From positions 1 through 10,800 of the forward strand of contig HF989223.1 in the NCBI GenBank assembly GCA_000431275.1: 10,800 bases of DNA, given 5' to 3'. Shown here piece by piece: positions 1-6,994 of the stretch (its first letter is position 1; the number at the start of each line of letters is the position of its first letter). The position numbers and the translations under genes were made by a program. The notes under the pieces were generated by a model. The model saw nothing but the letters and a program-made list of their open reading frames with translations. It had not been told where the DNA came from and searched no databases. The stretch is from Prevotella sp. CAG:755. GTDB lineage: Bacteria; Bacteroidota; Bacteroidia; Bacteroidales; Bacteroidaceae.

Positions 1-36
1 GAATTCTGTTGCATTTGCAAGTTGAATTCAGCAAAT

Positions 37-82
37 AAAAAGGGCGGGAGCCTCCGATGCTACCGGTTGGCTCCCGCCTTTT
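37..82 (-). terminator. Rho-independent terminator of the M16 peptidase gene
   Basis: A perfect 10-bp inverted repeat (GGCGGGAGCC at 43-52 and GGCTCCCGCC at 69-78) encloses a 16-nt loop that can form a small inner CCG/CGG stem. On the minus strand the stem is followed by CTTTTTATTT, the usual U-tract, and it starts about ten bases after the stop codon of the M16 gene. The plus strand also has TTTT after the stem (79-82), so it could work in both directions and insulate the M16 gene from whatever lies to the left. Confidence 0.9.
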
Positions 83-91
83 GTTTCTCGC

Positions 92-2911
92 TTATTTCGT
101 GGCCGGGAGCATTGTCACAGTCACGCAGTTGCCCTGTTTGAGTACCACATCGCGCACAAAGGCCTGCACGTCGGCGGAAGTAATGGCCTCGACGGTCTCC
201 TTGAAGCCCGTCACGGGGTCAACGTCCCATTCCACGGTCTCCTTGGCGGCGTTCTGCCAGTAAGCGTTCAGCCGCTGGCTGTCGTCGTAGGTTTTGAGTT
301 CGTACTTCTTCACCTTGTCGAGTTCCTCGGCGGTCACGCCGTTCTTGGCGATGTCGTCGAGGTCCTGCCGCATGAGCAGGAGGGCCGAATCGGCTTTCTC
401 AGGCTTGACGGGGCAAACGATAAAGACGGTATAGCGGTCGTCAGCGGCACGGTTGACGCTGCCCATGGCCTGCACGGTGTAGGCCATGCCGCCTTTCTCG
501 CGGATGCTTTCGAGGTAGCGCGCCGTGAGCACCTGACCGAGCGTCTGGGCGACGAGGCTGTTCTTCAAGGTGACCTCCTCCTTGCCCGTCCATAACTGCC
601 CGATGAAGGACTGCGGCGTTTCCATCTGGCGGGTGAAGCGGTTGTCGTGCACACCGGTGACTTGGTTCACCTTGCGGTCGGTCCAGGTCTCACGCTCCCC
701 GACGCCGGGCAGCGAGGCGATGTATTGCTCCGTATAGGCACGGAGGCTGTCGACGTTGAAAGCGCCGGTGAAGAAGAAGTCGAAGTCGCCGGCCGAAGCG
801 AAGCGCTCGCGGTAGATCTGCTTGACGCCGTCGTAGGTCACTTGGTCAAGGTCGCTGAGCGTGAGGCGCTGCCGGCGCGGATGGTGGCCGAAGAGGGTGG
901 CCTGGATGCTGTCGCTCCACGCCAGCTGGGGGTTCTTGTCGGCGTTTTCGAGCTCCGAGCGCTTGAAGGCGACGGCGTTGTTGAAGCCGTCGGGGTCGTC
1001 GGCCGGCCCCTGGAAGCGCAGGTAGGTCAGTTCGAAGAGGGTGCGCAGGTCCTTGGGCGTGGCCGACCCGCTGAGGTTATCGGTCAGGTAGCCGAGCGAC
1101 GGGCTGACGCTCACCTGCTTGCCGGCCAGCTTTTTCATCAGTTCGGTGGCGGTGAAGGAGCCGACGCCGGTCGCGCTCATCGCGTCGTCGAAGAATTTAA
1201 GGTTGGCGAGGTCCTTGTCCTCCACCTTCGACGAGCCGCCCTTGCTGACGGCCGACAGGAGCACCTCGCTGTCGTTGAAATCGGTCTGGCGATAGAAGAC
1301 ACGCGCGCCGTTCGAGAGGGTCCAACAGGTGTAGCCGTGCACCGAAGGCGTCTCGCTGACGATTTTTCCGGGCTTGGGAAGCGAGGCGACGAGGGGGTCG
1401 GTGTTCACGCTGTCCACATAGGCCGTGAGCGGAGCCGAAGCGGCTGCATCGACAGCAGCCCTGAACGCGTCGGCAGTCGGAACGGTTGTTCCTTCGGCCT
1501 CGGGATACATGGCCAAGAGCACGAAGTTAGTGTCGGTGCGGGCTACAAGCTGTCCGAACAGTTCACTTGCTGCAGCGGCGGGCAGTACAGGCGTCAGGCG
1601 CTTCATCAAGTTGAACTCGTCGGCCACGGAGGGGATGGGCTCGTTGTCAAGGAAATTGTCGACGTACTGCTGCGTGTAAAACGCGTTATACTGCTTCGTG
1701 CGGTTCGTGTAGACTTCTTCAAGCTGGCTCATGAGCTCATCACGCATACGGCCGTACTCTGTGTCGGTGAAGCCGAAGCGACGGGCGCGCACCACATCCT
1801 GCATAGCAGCACGCAACGCTGCGGTGTCCTGGCCGGGTTTAGGCACAACTATAAGTTCGACGGCTGCCTTGGTTTTCGAGAGCAGATAGTCGGTGTAGCG
1901 CACCATAGCGCCAAGATACGGACAGTCTGGTTTCGTACTCTGCTCGTTGAAACGGGCGTTCATCATGCCACAAGCCACGTTTTGAAGATACTGTATGCCG
2001 GCGTAGGCGACGGAATTCTTCAACGAATCGGGGAAAACCTCGCTCTTGAAGAAAATGTCAATGATTCCTTGCTGCACCTCCTTGTCCTTGTCAACGACAT
2101 AAATGGGCGTGTCATTGTCGGGAACAGGATAAGTCTCGTATTTGGCAGCGTTCTCGGGCATGGGGAGAGAACCGAAGATGCGTTCAATTGAAGCCTCAAC
2201 TTTGTCAGGGTCGATATCGCCGACGACGATAACGCCCTGCAAGTCTGGGCGGTACCATTTCTTATAGTAAGCGCGGAGCGCCTCGGGCTTGAAGTTGTCG
2301 ATGACAGACATCAGACCGATTGGCATGCGCTTACCGTAACGCGAACCGGGATAAAGGGTTTCGAGGTTGCGCTCGAAAATCCGCTGTGAGGCCGACGAAC
2401 GCAGGCGCCACTCCTCACGGATAACACCACGTTCCTTGTCAATTTCCTTGGGGTCGAGAGTGAGACCGCCAGCCCAGTCGCGAAGGATAAGGAGACAGGA
2501 GTCGACAGTCTGCTCACGGCCGACAGGGACATCGTCGATGTTATAGACAGTCTCGTCGGTCGAGGTAAAAGCGTTAAGATTGACTCCAAACTTCACGCCG
2601 ATGCTTTCGCAATACTTGATAAGGTCGTTGCCCTTAAAATTGTCCGTGCCATTGAAACACATGTGTTCGAGAAAGTGAGCCAAGCCGCGCTGCGACTCAT
2701 CCTCCTGCACCGACCCGACGCGCTGGGCGATGTAAAAGTGTGCCCGCCCCTCTGGCAGGGCGTTGTGGCGGATGTAGTAAGTCAGGCCGTTGGACAGCGT
2801 GCCCACACGCACCGCCGTGTCGACAGGCAGGTTCATGCCCTGTGCCGACACCCTGGCAGGCATCAACAGGGCTGCGCCTGCCAACACCGCGAGTAAAACT
2901 GCTTTTTTCAT
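92..2911 (-). CDS. Periplasmic M16 family zinc metallopeptidase (PqqL/pitrilysin-like, two-domain)
   Basis: Predicted zinc endopeptidase of 939 aa that would degrade peptides or unfolded polypeptides in the periplasm. Seen: an N-terminal signal peptide (residues 1-23, basic start, hydrophobic core, VSA before the likely cut) with no lipobox cysteine. The inverted zinc motif HxxEH is HFLEH at residues 79-83, and Glu160 in KERGVIREEW lies 77 residues after His83, the spacing of the third zinc ligand in pitrilysin. The protein has two M16 halves: the N-terminal half is catalytic, while the C-terminal half has no HxxEH but keeps the R-x-x-x-G-x-x-Y type motif (REKGGMAY, Arg804 to Tyr811) of inactive M16 halves. 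Length fits PqqL-type single-chain M16B enzymes (about 930 aa). There is no T9SS C-terminal sorting domain. It has its own promoter element and terminator and is separated from porN by a terminator, so it is probably monocistronic. GC content is clearly higher in the C-terminal half of the gene. The substrate is unknown. Confidence 0.95.
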   Translation of the reverse strand: MKKAVLLAVLAGAALLMPARVSAQGMNLPVDTAVRVGTLSNGLTYYIRHNALPEGRAHFYIAQRVGSVQEDESQRGLAHFLEHMCFNGTDNFKGNDLIKYCESIGVKFGVNLNAFTSTDETVYNIDDVPVGREQTVDSCLLILRDWAGGLTLDPKEIDKERGVIREEWRLRSSASQRIFERNLETLYPGSRYGKRMPIGLMSVIDNFKPEALRAYYKKWYRPDLQGVIVVGDIDPDKVEASIERIFGSLPMPENAAKYETYPVPDNDTPIYVVDKDKEVQQGIIDIFFKSEVFPDSLKNSVAYAGIQYLQNVACGMMNARFNEQSTKPDCPYLGAMVRYTDYLLSKTKAAVELIVVPKPGQDTAALRAAMQDVVRARRFGFTDTEYGRMRDELMSQLEEVYTNRTKQYNAFYTQQYVDNFLDNEPIPSVADEFNLMKRLTPVLPAAAASELFGQLVARTDTNFVLLAMYPEAEGTTVPTADAFRAAVDAAASAPLTAYVDSVNTDPLVASLPKPGKIVSETPSVHGYTCWTLSNGARVFYRQTDFNDSEVLLSAVSKGGSSKVEDKDLANLKFFDDAMSATGVGSFTATELMKKLAGKQVSVSPSLGYLTDNLSGSATPKDLRTLFELTYLRFQGPADDPDGFNNAVAFKRSELENADKNPQLAWSDSIQATLFGHHPRRQRLTLSDLDQVTYDGVKQIYRERFASAGDFDFFFTGAFNVDSLRAYTEQYIASLPGVGERETWTDRKVNQVTGVHDNRFTRQMETPQSFIGQLWTGKEEVTLKNSLVAQTLGQVLTARYLESIREKGGMAYTVQAMGSVNRAADDRYTVFIVCPVKPEKADSALLLMRQDLDDIAKNGVTAEELDKVKKYELKTYDDSQRLNAYWQNAAKETVEWDVDPVTGFKETVEAITSADVQAFVRDVVLKQGNCVTVTMLPATK

Positions 2912-2939
2912 TCTTTACGTAAACTTTGATATTCTGGGG

Positions 2940-2947
2940 CAAAGGTA
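2940..2947 (-). promoter_or_regulatory. Bacteroides-type -7 promoter element for the M16 gene
   Basis: On the minus strand this reads TACCTTTG, a perfect match to the Bacteroidota -7 consensus TAnnTTTG, about 28 bp upstream of the M16 start codon. The usual -33 TTTG is not seen at the expected spacing. Instead a run of ten A residues on the minus strand (T at 2950-2959) lies in the spacer, and the nearest upstream TTTG (2977-2980) is 29 bp away. The -7 box is a sequence match; promoter activity is inferred. No Shine-Dalgarno sequence is evident before the ATG, as is usual in this phylum. Confidence 0.55.
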
Positions 2948-3276
2948 AGTTTTTTTTTTGACTTCGCTGCTGTAAACAAAGGGGTTAGCACGCACAACCG
3001 TCACGCCCGGACAAATTCGCCGCCCGCAACCAATCACCCCCGGGCGAACAAGGCGAAGAACAGATGTACAGCTACGGACAACGGGAGGAGTGACAGAAAC
3101 AACGGTCAGGGCGACGAAAAACACGGAAACCGTGACAAAATACGCTCCACGGCATGAAACAAACATTCGGATGCCGAACGGAAGTCCGTCAGCTGAGACA
3201 AGAAAAGCCGCAAGCTCCCCAGACAACATCATCGGGAGCCCTCACAGACCGTCACAAACTGGCAGCAACCTGAATC
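2948..3276. other. Intergenic region with several short inverted repeats, no gene
   Basis: No open frame here resembles a protein; the two short frames that cross it look like chance reading. Beyond the A10 tract the stretch holds compact dyads: TTCGCC (3016-3021) with GGCGAA (3043-3048), CACGG-AAA-CCGTG (3122-3134), TTCGG-ATG-CCGAA (3166-3178), and overlapping it ACGGA-AG-TCCGT (3178-3189). They lie upstream of the predicted M16 transcription start and downstream of the por terminator, so they may be protein-binding sites or relics. No function can be assigned. Confidence 0.4.
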
Positions 3277-3317
3277 AAAAAAGACCGGGGCATTCCCTCG
3301 TCTGGAATGTCCCGGTC
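3277..3317 (-). terminator. Rho-independent terminator of the por operon
   Basis: A 14-bp inverted repeat (GACCGGGGCATTCC at 3283-3296 with GGAATGTCCCGGTC at 3304-3317, one G-U pair) closes a 7-nt loop. On the minus strand it is followed by six T residues (A run at 3277-3282). It starts about 40 bases after the porN stop codon, marks the end of the porPKLMN transcript and separates it from the M16 gene. Confidence 0.92.
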
Positions 3318-3355
3318 CCTAACTTCTGTCCGTCTGGACTGGCCATGAAACGTGA

Positions 3356-4411
3356 TCAATGGCGCTGACGACGCACGCTGTATGTGGCCCCGCTACGCGA
3401 GGAGCGCGACCGCTTCTGCTCGACTGCGGCCGGCTTTTTGTCTTTGGCCGCTGACGAAGCAGCTGAGCCACGCGACGAACCGCGACGGCGCGGCGTGCGG
3501 GTGCGGCTTGCCTTCTTCTTCGGCTCGTCGGCAGTTACGGAATCCTCAGCTGCCGGCGCGACAGAATCCTGCCCCCAGACGTGTTTCTGGAAATCGGCTA
3601 TCTGTTTCTCAATGCGGTTCTGCTCCTTCACGAGCGCCGAGTCAGTAGTGCAATAGTTGGCAAGTACGCGGTCTTGCAGGTTGGTCGTTTTATAGATCTT
3701 GCCCTCGTAACGATTCAGCGTAAAGTAGTCGTCAGCCGAAAGGGTCGCCGCGTTATTCAGGCTACTGCCCATCAACGACAACTTAGCCAAGAAGGGCGCC
3801 ACCTCGTCATACTTCACCCAGAACATGGGATACTGCGTACCCTCGCCACCCCACTCGTCTGCACGTTTGAGCACGGGGCATAACGCCGTAACCTGCGTGC
3901 GAAACGAAGCGGTGCGCTGGTCGTAATAAGCACTCTCCTTGACAAAATAGACCTTGACTTCCTCACTCGGGAGGTCGGTATCGTTCACACGCATGCGACC
4001 ATCTTTCGACTCATAGAAGATTTGGTAACGGTCCATAATCTCCTTGGCTTTCACACGATTGCTTTCGGAAAAATCCTCATTGCCGTCAAGGTTATAGTTG
4101 TAGGCATTGATTTGCCCACGAAGCAGGAGCTTGAACAGGTAAGTAAAGAGGTTTTCGCGGTCGGCGGTCGGACGCGTCGGATAGTAGAGCACCGCATTCG
4201 CATCTTTGGTCAAGTCTATTGAACGATAGACATCGCGACGCCAAGCGGCGTCTGTGGGCATAGCCTGCGCCGTAGGAAATTCGCGTGCGGAACTGGCCGT
4301 CGGCGTCGCGGCGGTCTTTTCCTTAGCCTTGGCTTCCCTCAGGCGAGCCGGCGGTTGGGCCGTAACGGCGAGGGTAGCGAGACAGAGCAGACTGAGTATG
4401 AGGCGTTTCAT
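3356..4411 (-). CDS. porN: T9SS periplasmic ring protein PorN/GldN
   Basis: PorN/GldN binds the lipoprotein PorK and with it builds the large ring under the outer membrane that is part of the type IX secretion system. Seen: 351 aa with a signal peptide (residues 1-18, cut likely after VTA, leaving QPPAR), then a GldN-type body with segments such as RDVYRSIDLTKDANAVLYYP, LFTYLFKLLLRGQINAYNYN and YPMFWVKYDEVAPFL, which are typical of the family. The ring interactions come from work on homologues, not from this sequence. From about residue 294 the protein turns into a low-complexity tail very rich in Arg, Lys and Ser (19 of the last 58 residues basic), likely disordered. It is the last gene of the por operon, 45 bp after porM, and a strong terminator follows. 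Position and sequence make the assignment safe. Confidence 0.95.
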   Translation of the reverse strand: MKRLILSLLCLATLAVTAQPPARLREAKAKEKTAATPTASSAREFPTAQAMPTDAAWRRDVYRSIDLTKDANAVLYYPTRPTADRENLFTYLFKLLLRGQINAYNYNLDGNEDFSESNRVKAKEIMDRYQIFYESKDGRMRVNDTDLPSEEVKVYFVKESAYYDQRTASFRTQVTALCPVLKRADEWGGEGTQYPMFWVKYDEVAPFLAKLSLMGSSLNNAATLSADDYFTLNRYEGKIYKTTNLQDRVLANYCTTDSALVKEQNRIEKQIADFQKHVWGQDSVAPAAEDSVTADEPKKKASRTRTPRRRGSSRGSAASSAAKDKKPAAVEQKRSRSSRSGATYSVRRQRH

Positions 4412-4456
4412 TGCGTATAGTTATGATTATTGTTATCAATATGTGCGTCACTCCCA

Positions 4457-6010
4457 TCAGTTAATAATAACCTCGACGGGGTTAGGCAGCGTTCTTTCGA
4501 TGCCGTCCGGCCCTATGGCCCGTATTTTCGAAATATAGAAACGCTGTCCGCGACGTAACGAACGAATAAGGTTACGCTGTGCGTCGGTGAAGTTAGCACC
4601 ATTAGAGTTCTCCGGACGTGCATTCCCCATAGTGTCGAAGAATACAGCCTCGAAGCCCAGCACGCGGAACGGTATGTCGAGAAGGCCGTCATCGATAGCG
4701 GCTCCGATACCTGGCGCACCGAGAATTGCAGCTTTGGCGATGCGTCCGCCCCTCGAACGGTCGTCACCGACGATGATGTAGGCCGTCGGGTCGGGAAGCT
4801 TACGCACCTTGAACGTAAAGGAACCCATGGTCTGCGTCCGACCACCCACAACGCCGGTCACGTTGAACGTCACGTCCTGCCCTACGGCAGCGGGGCGGGC
4901 AATGAAACTACCGTTGCCGCGCGGGATGAGCGTTCCACCGGTCATTGAGACACTTATCTTATTGGCCGGTACGCCGGAAGCCGACACACTGATTGGATTG
5001 TCGAAACCAGCATAGAGCACATTCATCAGGTCGGCTGCGACGGTGGCTCCCGTGGGCGGCGCGATCACATTATATTTCTGCGTGAACGGGCGGCGGATCA
5101 GATCACCTTCAGGATTCGGCATCTGAATGTAACCGGAGAAAGAGTATTCACCAGGAGCGCCAACGCTGAAACTGTAACTGCCATCCGACGAAATGCGACG
5201 GCCGTTGACGTAAATCTCGGGGCGTTGCGTGGTGTCGACAGCGGCCATGATGATCTGCGAACGGAACTGCTGTCCCGGGAAGAGTGTCGTGGCCTCAGGG
5301 ATGACGTAGGCGTTGACTTGATTGACGCGGATGTCTTTCACATCCACGTTGGCCACAAGTGTATGAAGCACCTCGCCCTCGGCGTAACGGACATCGTTCT
5401 GCAATTTGGTCAAGAGCGTAATGGCGGCCGCGGCGGGCATGTTGTCGAACATGGCTTCCTGCCAGTTTTTTCCAATAAGGCGCTGGCTTCGAGGAACTTC
5501 CGTGCTGAGGTTCGAGGCGATCGTGGCGCGCTGGCGGGGATCTGTCACCATCTGCATTATCCTTGCGCGATAGCTGTTGATGGCTTCATAAAGTTTCTGC
5601 CCTTGTCCGCGCACAGGGCGTAGCATCACTTCATCGGCAGCTTCGAGATCGTCGCGATGCTCCAAGTTTGTAGGGTCTGCGTTGTCGCCGTCGGCCTCAC
5701 GGGCAATGGCCAGTTTAAGCTGCTCGGCGAAGTTGTAAAGCGAGTCGGACATCTGCTTGACTTGACGGGCCTTGTCAAACCATGCCTTGACCTTGGCGGG
5801 ATTGCTACGAAGTTGCTCCTCAAAGTCGTCAAAGACGCGCTGATTTTCCTTCATTGCATTGCCCGTCGTGCGGCGCAGGCTCTCCTCGACAAGAGCGAAG
5901 CCGTTGAGCACGTCGCTCGACACGTTAAGCGCCAGCATAGCCAACAGAACGATGTACATCAAGTTGATCATCTTCTGTCGGGGCGATACCGGTCTTTTCT
6001 TTACTCCCAT
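4457..6010 (-). CDS. porM: T9SS inner-membrane motor protein PorM/GldM
   Basis: PorM/GldM is the long periplasmic shaft of the T9SS motor. Dimers span the inner membrane by one helix each, sit inside a PorL pentamer, and pass proton-driven motion to the outer-membrane parts. Seen: 517 aa, short basic N terminus, the family signature PRQKMINLMYIVLLAMLAL with a single transmembrane helix at about residues 14-31, and then a large periplasmic part. The first periplasmic stretch (to about residue 200) is helical in character, followed by beta-rich domains that include APGEYSFSGYIQMPNPEGD and the final IRAIGPDGIERTLPNPVEVI. Arg11 lines up with Arg9 of Flavobacterium johnsoniae GldM, reported to face the key glutamate of GldL. 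Length matches Bacteroidales PorM (about 515 aa). Start is 23 bp after the porL stop. Nothing appears broken. Confidence 0.97.
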   Translation of the reverse strand: MGVKKRPVSPRQKMINLMYIVLLAMLALNVSSDVLNGFALVEESLRRTTGNAMKENQRVFDDFEEQLRSNPAKVKAWFDKARQVKQMSDSLYNFAEQLKLAIAREADGDNADPTNLEHRDDLEAADEVMLRPVRGQGQKLYEAINSYRARIMQMVTDPRQRATIASNLSTEVPRSQRLIGKNWQEAMFDNMPAAAAITLLTKLQNDVRYAEGEVLHTLVANVDVKDIRVNQVNAYVIPEATTLFPGQQFRSQIIMAAVDTTQRPEIYVNGRRISSDGSYSFSVGAPGEYSFSGYIQMPNPEGDLIRRPFTQKYNVIAPPTGATVAADLMNVLYAGFDNPISVSASGVPANKISVSMTGGTLIPRGNGSFIARPAAVGQDVTFNVTGVVGGRTQTMGSFTFKVRKLPDPTAYIIVGDDRSRGGRIAKAAILGAPGIGAAIDDGLLDIPFRVLGFEAVFFDTMGNARPENSNGANFTDAQRNLIRSLRRGQRFYISKIRAIGPDGIERTLPNPVEVIIN

Positions 6011-6033
6011 GGATTGCTGTTTACGGAGTTGGA

Positions 6034-6963
6034 TTATTCAGCCGCGGCAACCGAACCGGCGGCATTCTTCATGTTGACGGTCAAGGCTTTAATCATGCGG
6101 CCATAAACGCCGTTAAGCGCTTCGATCTGTTCGGCCAGACGGCGTGTCTGCTCGTTAATCTGGTCGATCGTACCCACCTGCGAGCTGACAGCTTTAAGTT
6201 GCAGTTCATAGATACGATTGATGCCGGTCAGGGTGCGGTTGAGCATTTCCATCTCCTCGCTGTCGCGGGTGAGCCGGGCACTCTGTTCGTCGACTTTGGT
6301 GAGCGTCTCCGTCAGTGTCTGTAACTTGGCGATGTAATCCTGCGTGGCCTCTTCCATTTCGGGCGAAAGGACAGCTTGGGCACGACGCAGAAGCTCATCG
6401 TTGGCCGTGCGGATGATGGCGGCAAGCTGTTCGGCATCGACTGTCGGTCCGACATTGACAGCCGTCGTTGCGGCGACGGTTCCAGTCGCCATGCCGCCAG
6501 AATCTTTCGCTGTGACTGGGATTTCGTCCGCTGCGACGCTTTGGCCTGTCGCCGTGGCCGTTCCGACCGAACCGACGATGACGGTTCCACCACCTGCGAC
6601 CGGCACTCCGCCTGCCGCAACGTCGGAACTGGCAGGAGAACCGACCGCCACGCGCTGCCTCTCCTCCTCTTCCTCGATATGCCGGGCGATTTCTTCGTCC
6701 GTTTCATAGTCGAGAGGCAGTTCCTTTCCATCTTCCGTCTTGTCGAAAGGACGGTCGAACGCCGACAAGAAGAACACGACTACCTCCGTGCCCATACCGA
6801 TGAACAGGAGGGTATGTCCACCGGGCAGGTAAGTCAGTTTGAACAATGCACCGAGGATAACGATGGCGGCTCCCCAGCTGTATGCGTAGTTAAGGAACGT
6901 CTGTCCGGGCACACTGTCCATCCAGTGTTGCAAGCGGACAACGATATTTATCTTTGCTGGCAT
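6034..6963 (-). CDS. porL: T9SS inner-membrane motor protein PorL/GldL
   Basis: PorL/GldL forms the pentameric proton-channel stator around PorM and powers type IX secretion. Seen: 309 aa with two transmembrane helices near the N terminus (about residues 22-42 and 50-68, in the signature NYAYSWGAAIVILGALFK and GMGTEVVVFFLSAFD). Glu60 lies within the second helix at the place of Glu59 of Flavobacterium johnsoniae GldL, shown to be essential in the proton path. After the membrane part come an acidic stretch (residues 74-102), a Gly/Ala/Val/Thr-rich low-complexity linker (about 105-175), and a helical region (about 180-290) with coiled-coil character, all expected in the cytoplasm. Overall length equals that of Porphyromonas PorL. 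Start is 31 bp after the porK stop. Assignment is safe; the linker is the one odd part. Confidence 0.97.
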   Translation of the reverse strand: MPAKINIVVRLQHWMDSVPGQTFLNYAYSWGAAIVILGALFKLTYLPGGHTLLFIGMGTEVVVFFLSAFDRPFDKTEDGKELPLDYETDEEIARHIEEEEERQRVAVGSPASSDVAAGGVPVAGGGTVIVGSVGTATATGQSVAADEIPVTAKDSGGMATGTVAATTAVNVGPTVDAEQLAAIIRTANDELLRRAQAVLSPEMEEATQDYIAKLQTLTETLTKVDEQSARLTRDSEEMEMLNRTLTGINRIYELQLKAVSSQVGTIDQINEQTRRLAEQIEALNGVYGRMIKALTVNMKNAAGSVAAAE

Positions 6964-6994
6964 AATATCTGGTCTTTATGAGTTGGTGTTCGTG

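Noticed and set aside
9..20. TTGCA-TT-TGCAA dyad near the left edge, flanked by two GAATTC sites
   Set aside because: Too short and too close to the window edge to judge; such dyads are common by chance.
647..2191. Plus-strand open frame of 514 codons opposite the M16 gene
   Set aside because: It is antisense to a clear M16 peptidase gene and has no recognisable domain, signal peptide or start context. Its Val/Gly/Arg-rich make-up is what antisense reading of GC-rich coding DNA gives.
3090..3368. Plus-strand frame of 92 codons between porN and the M16 gene
   Set aside because: It reads through the por terminator and the porN stop codon, has no domain, and the region has no plus-strand promoter box.
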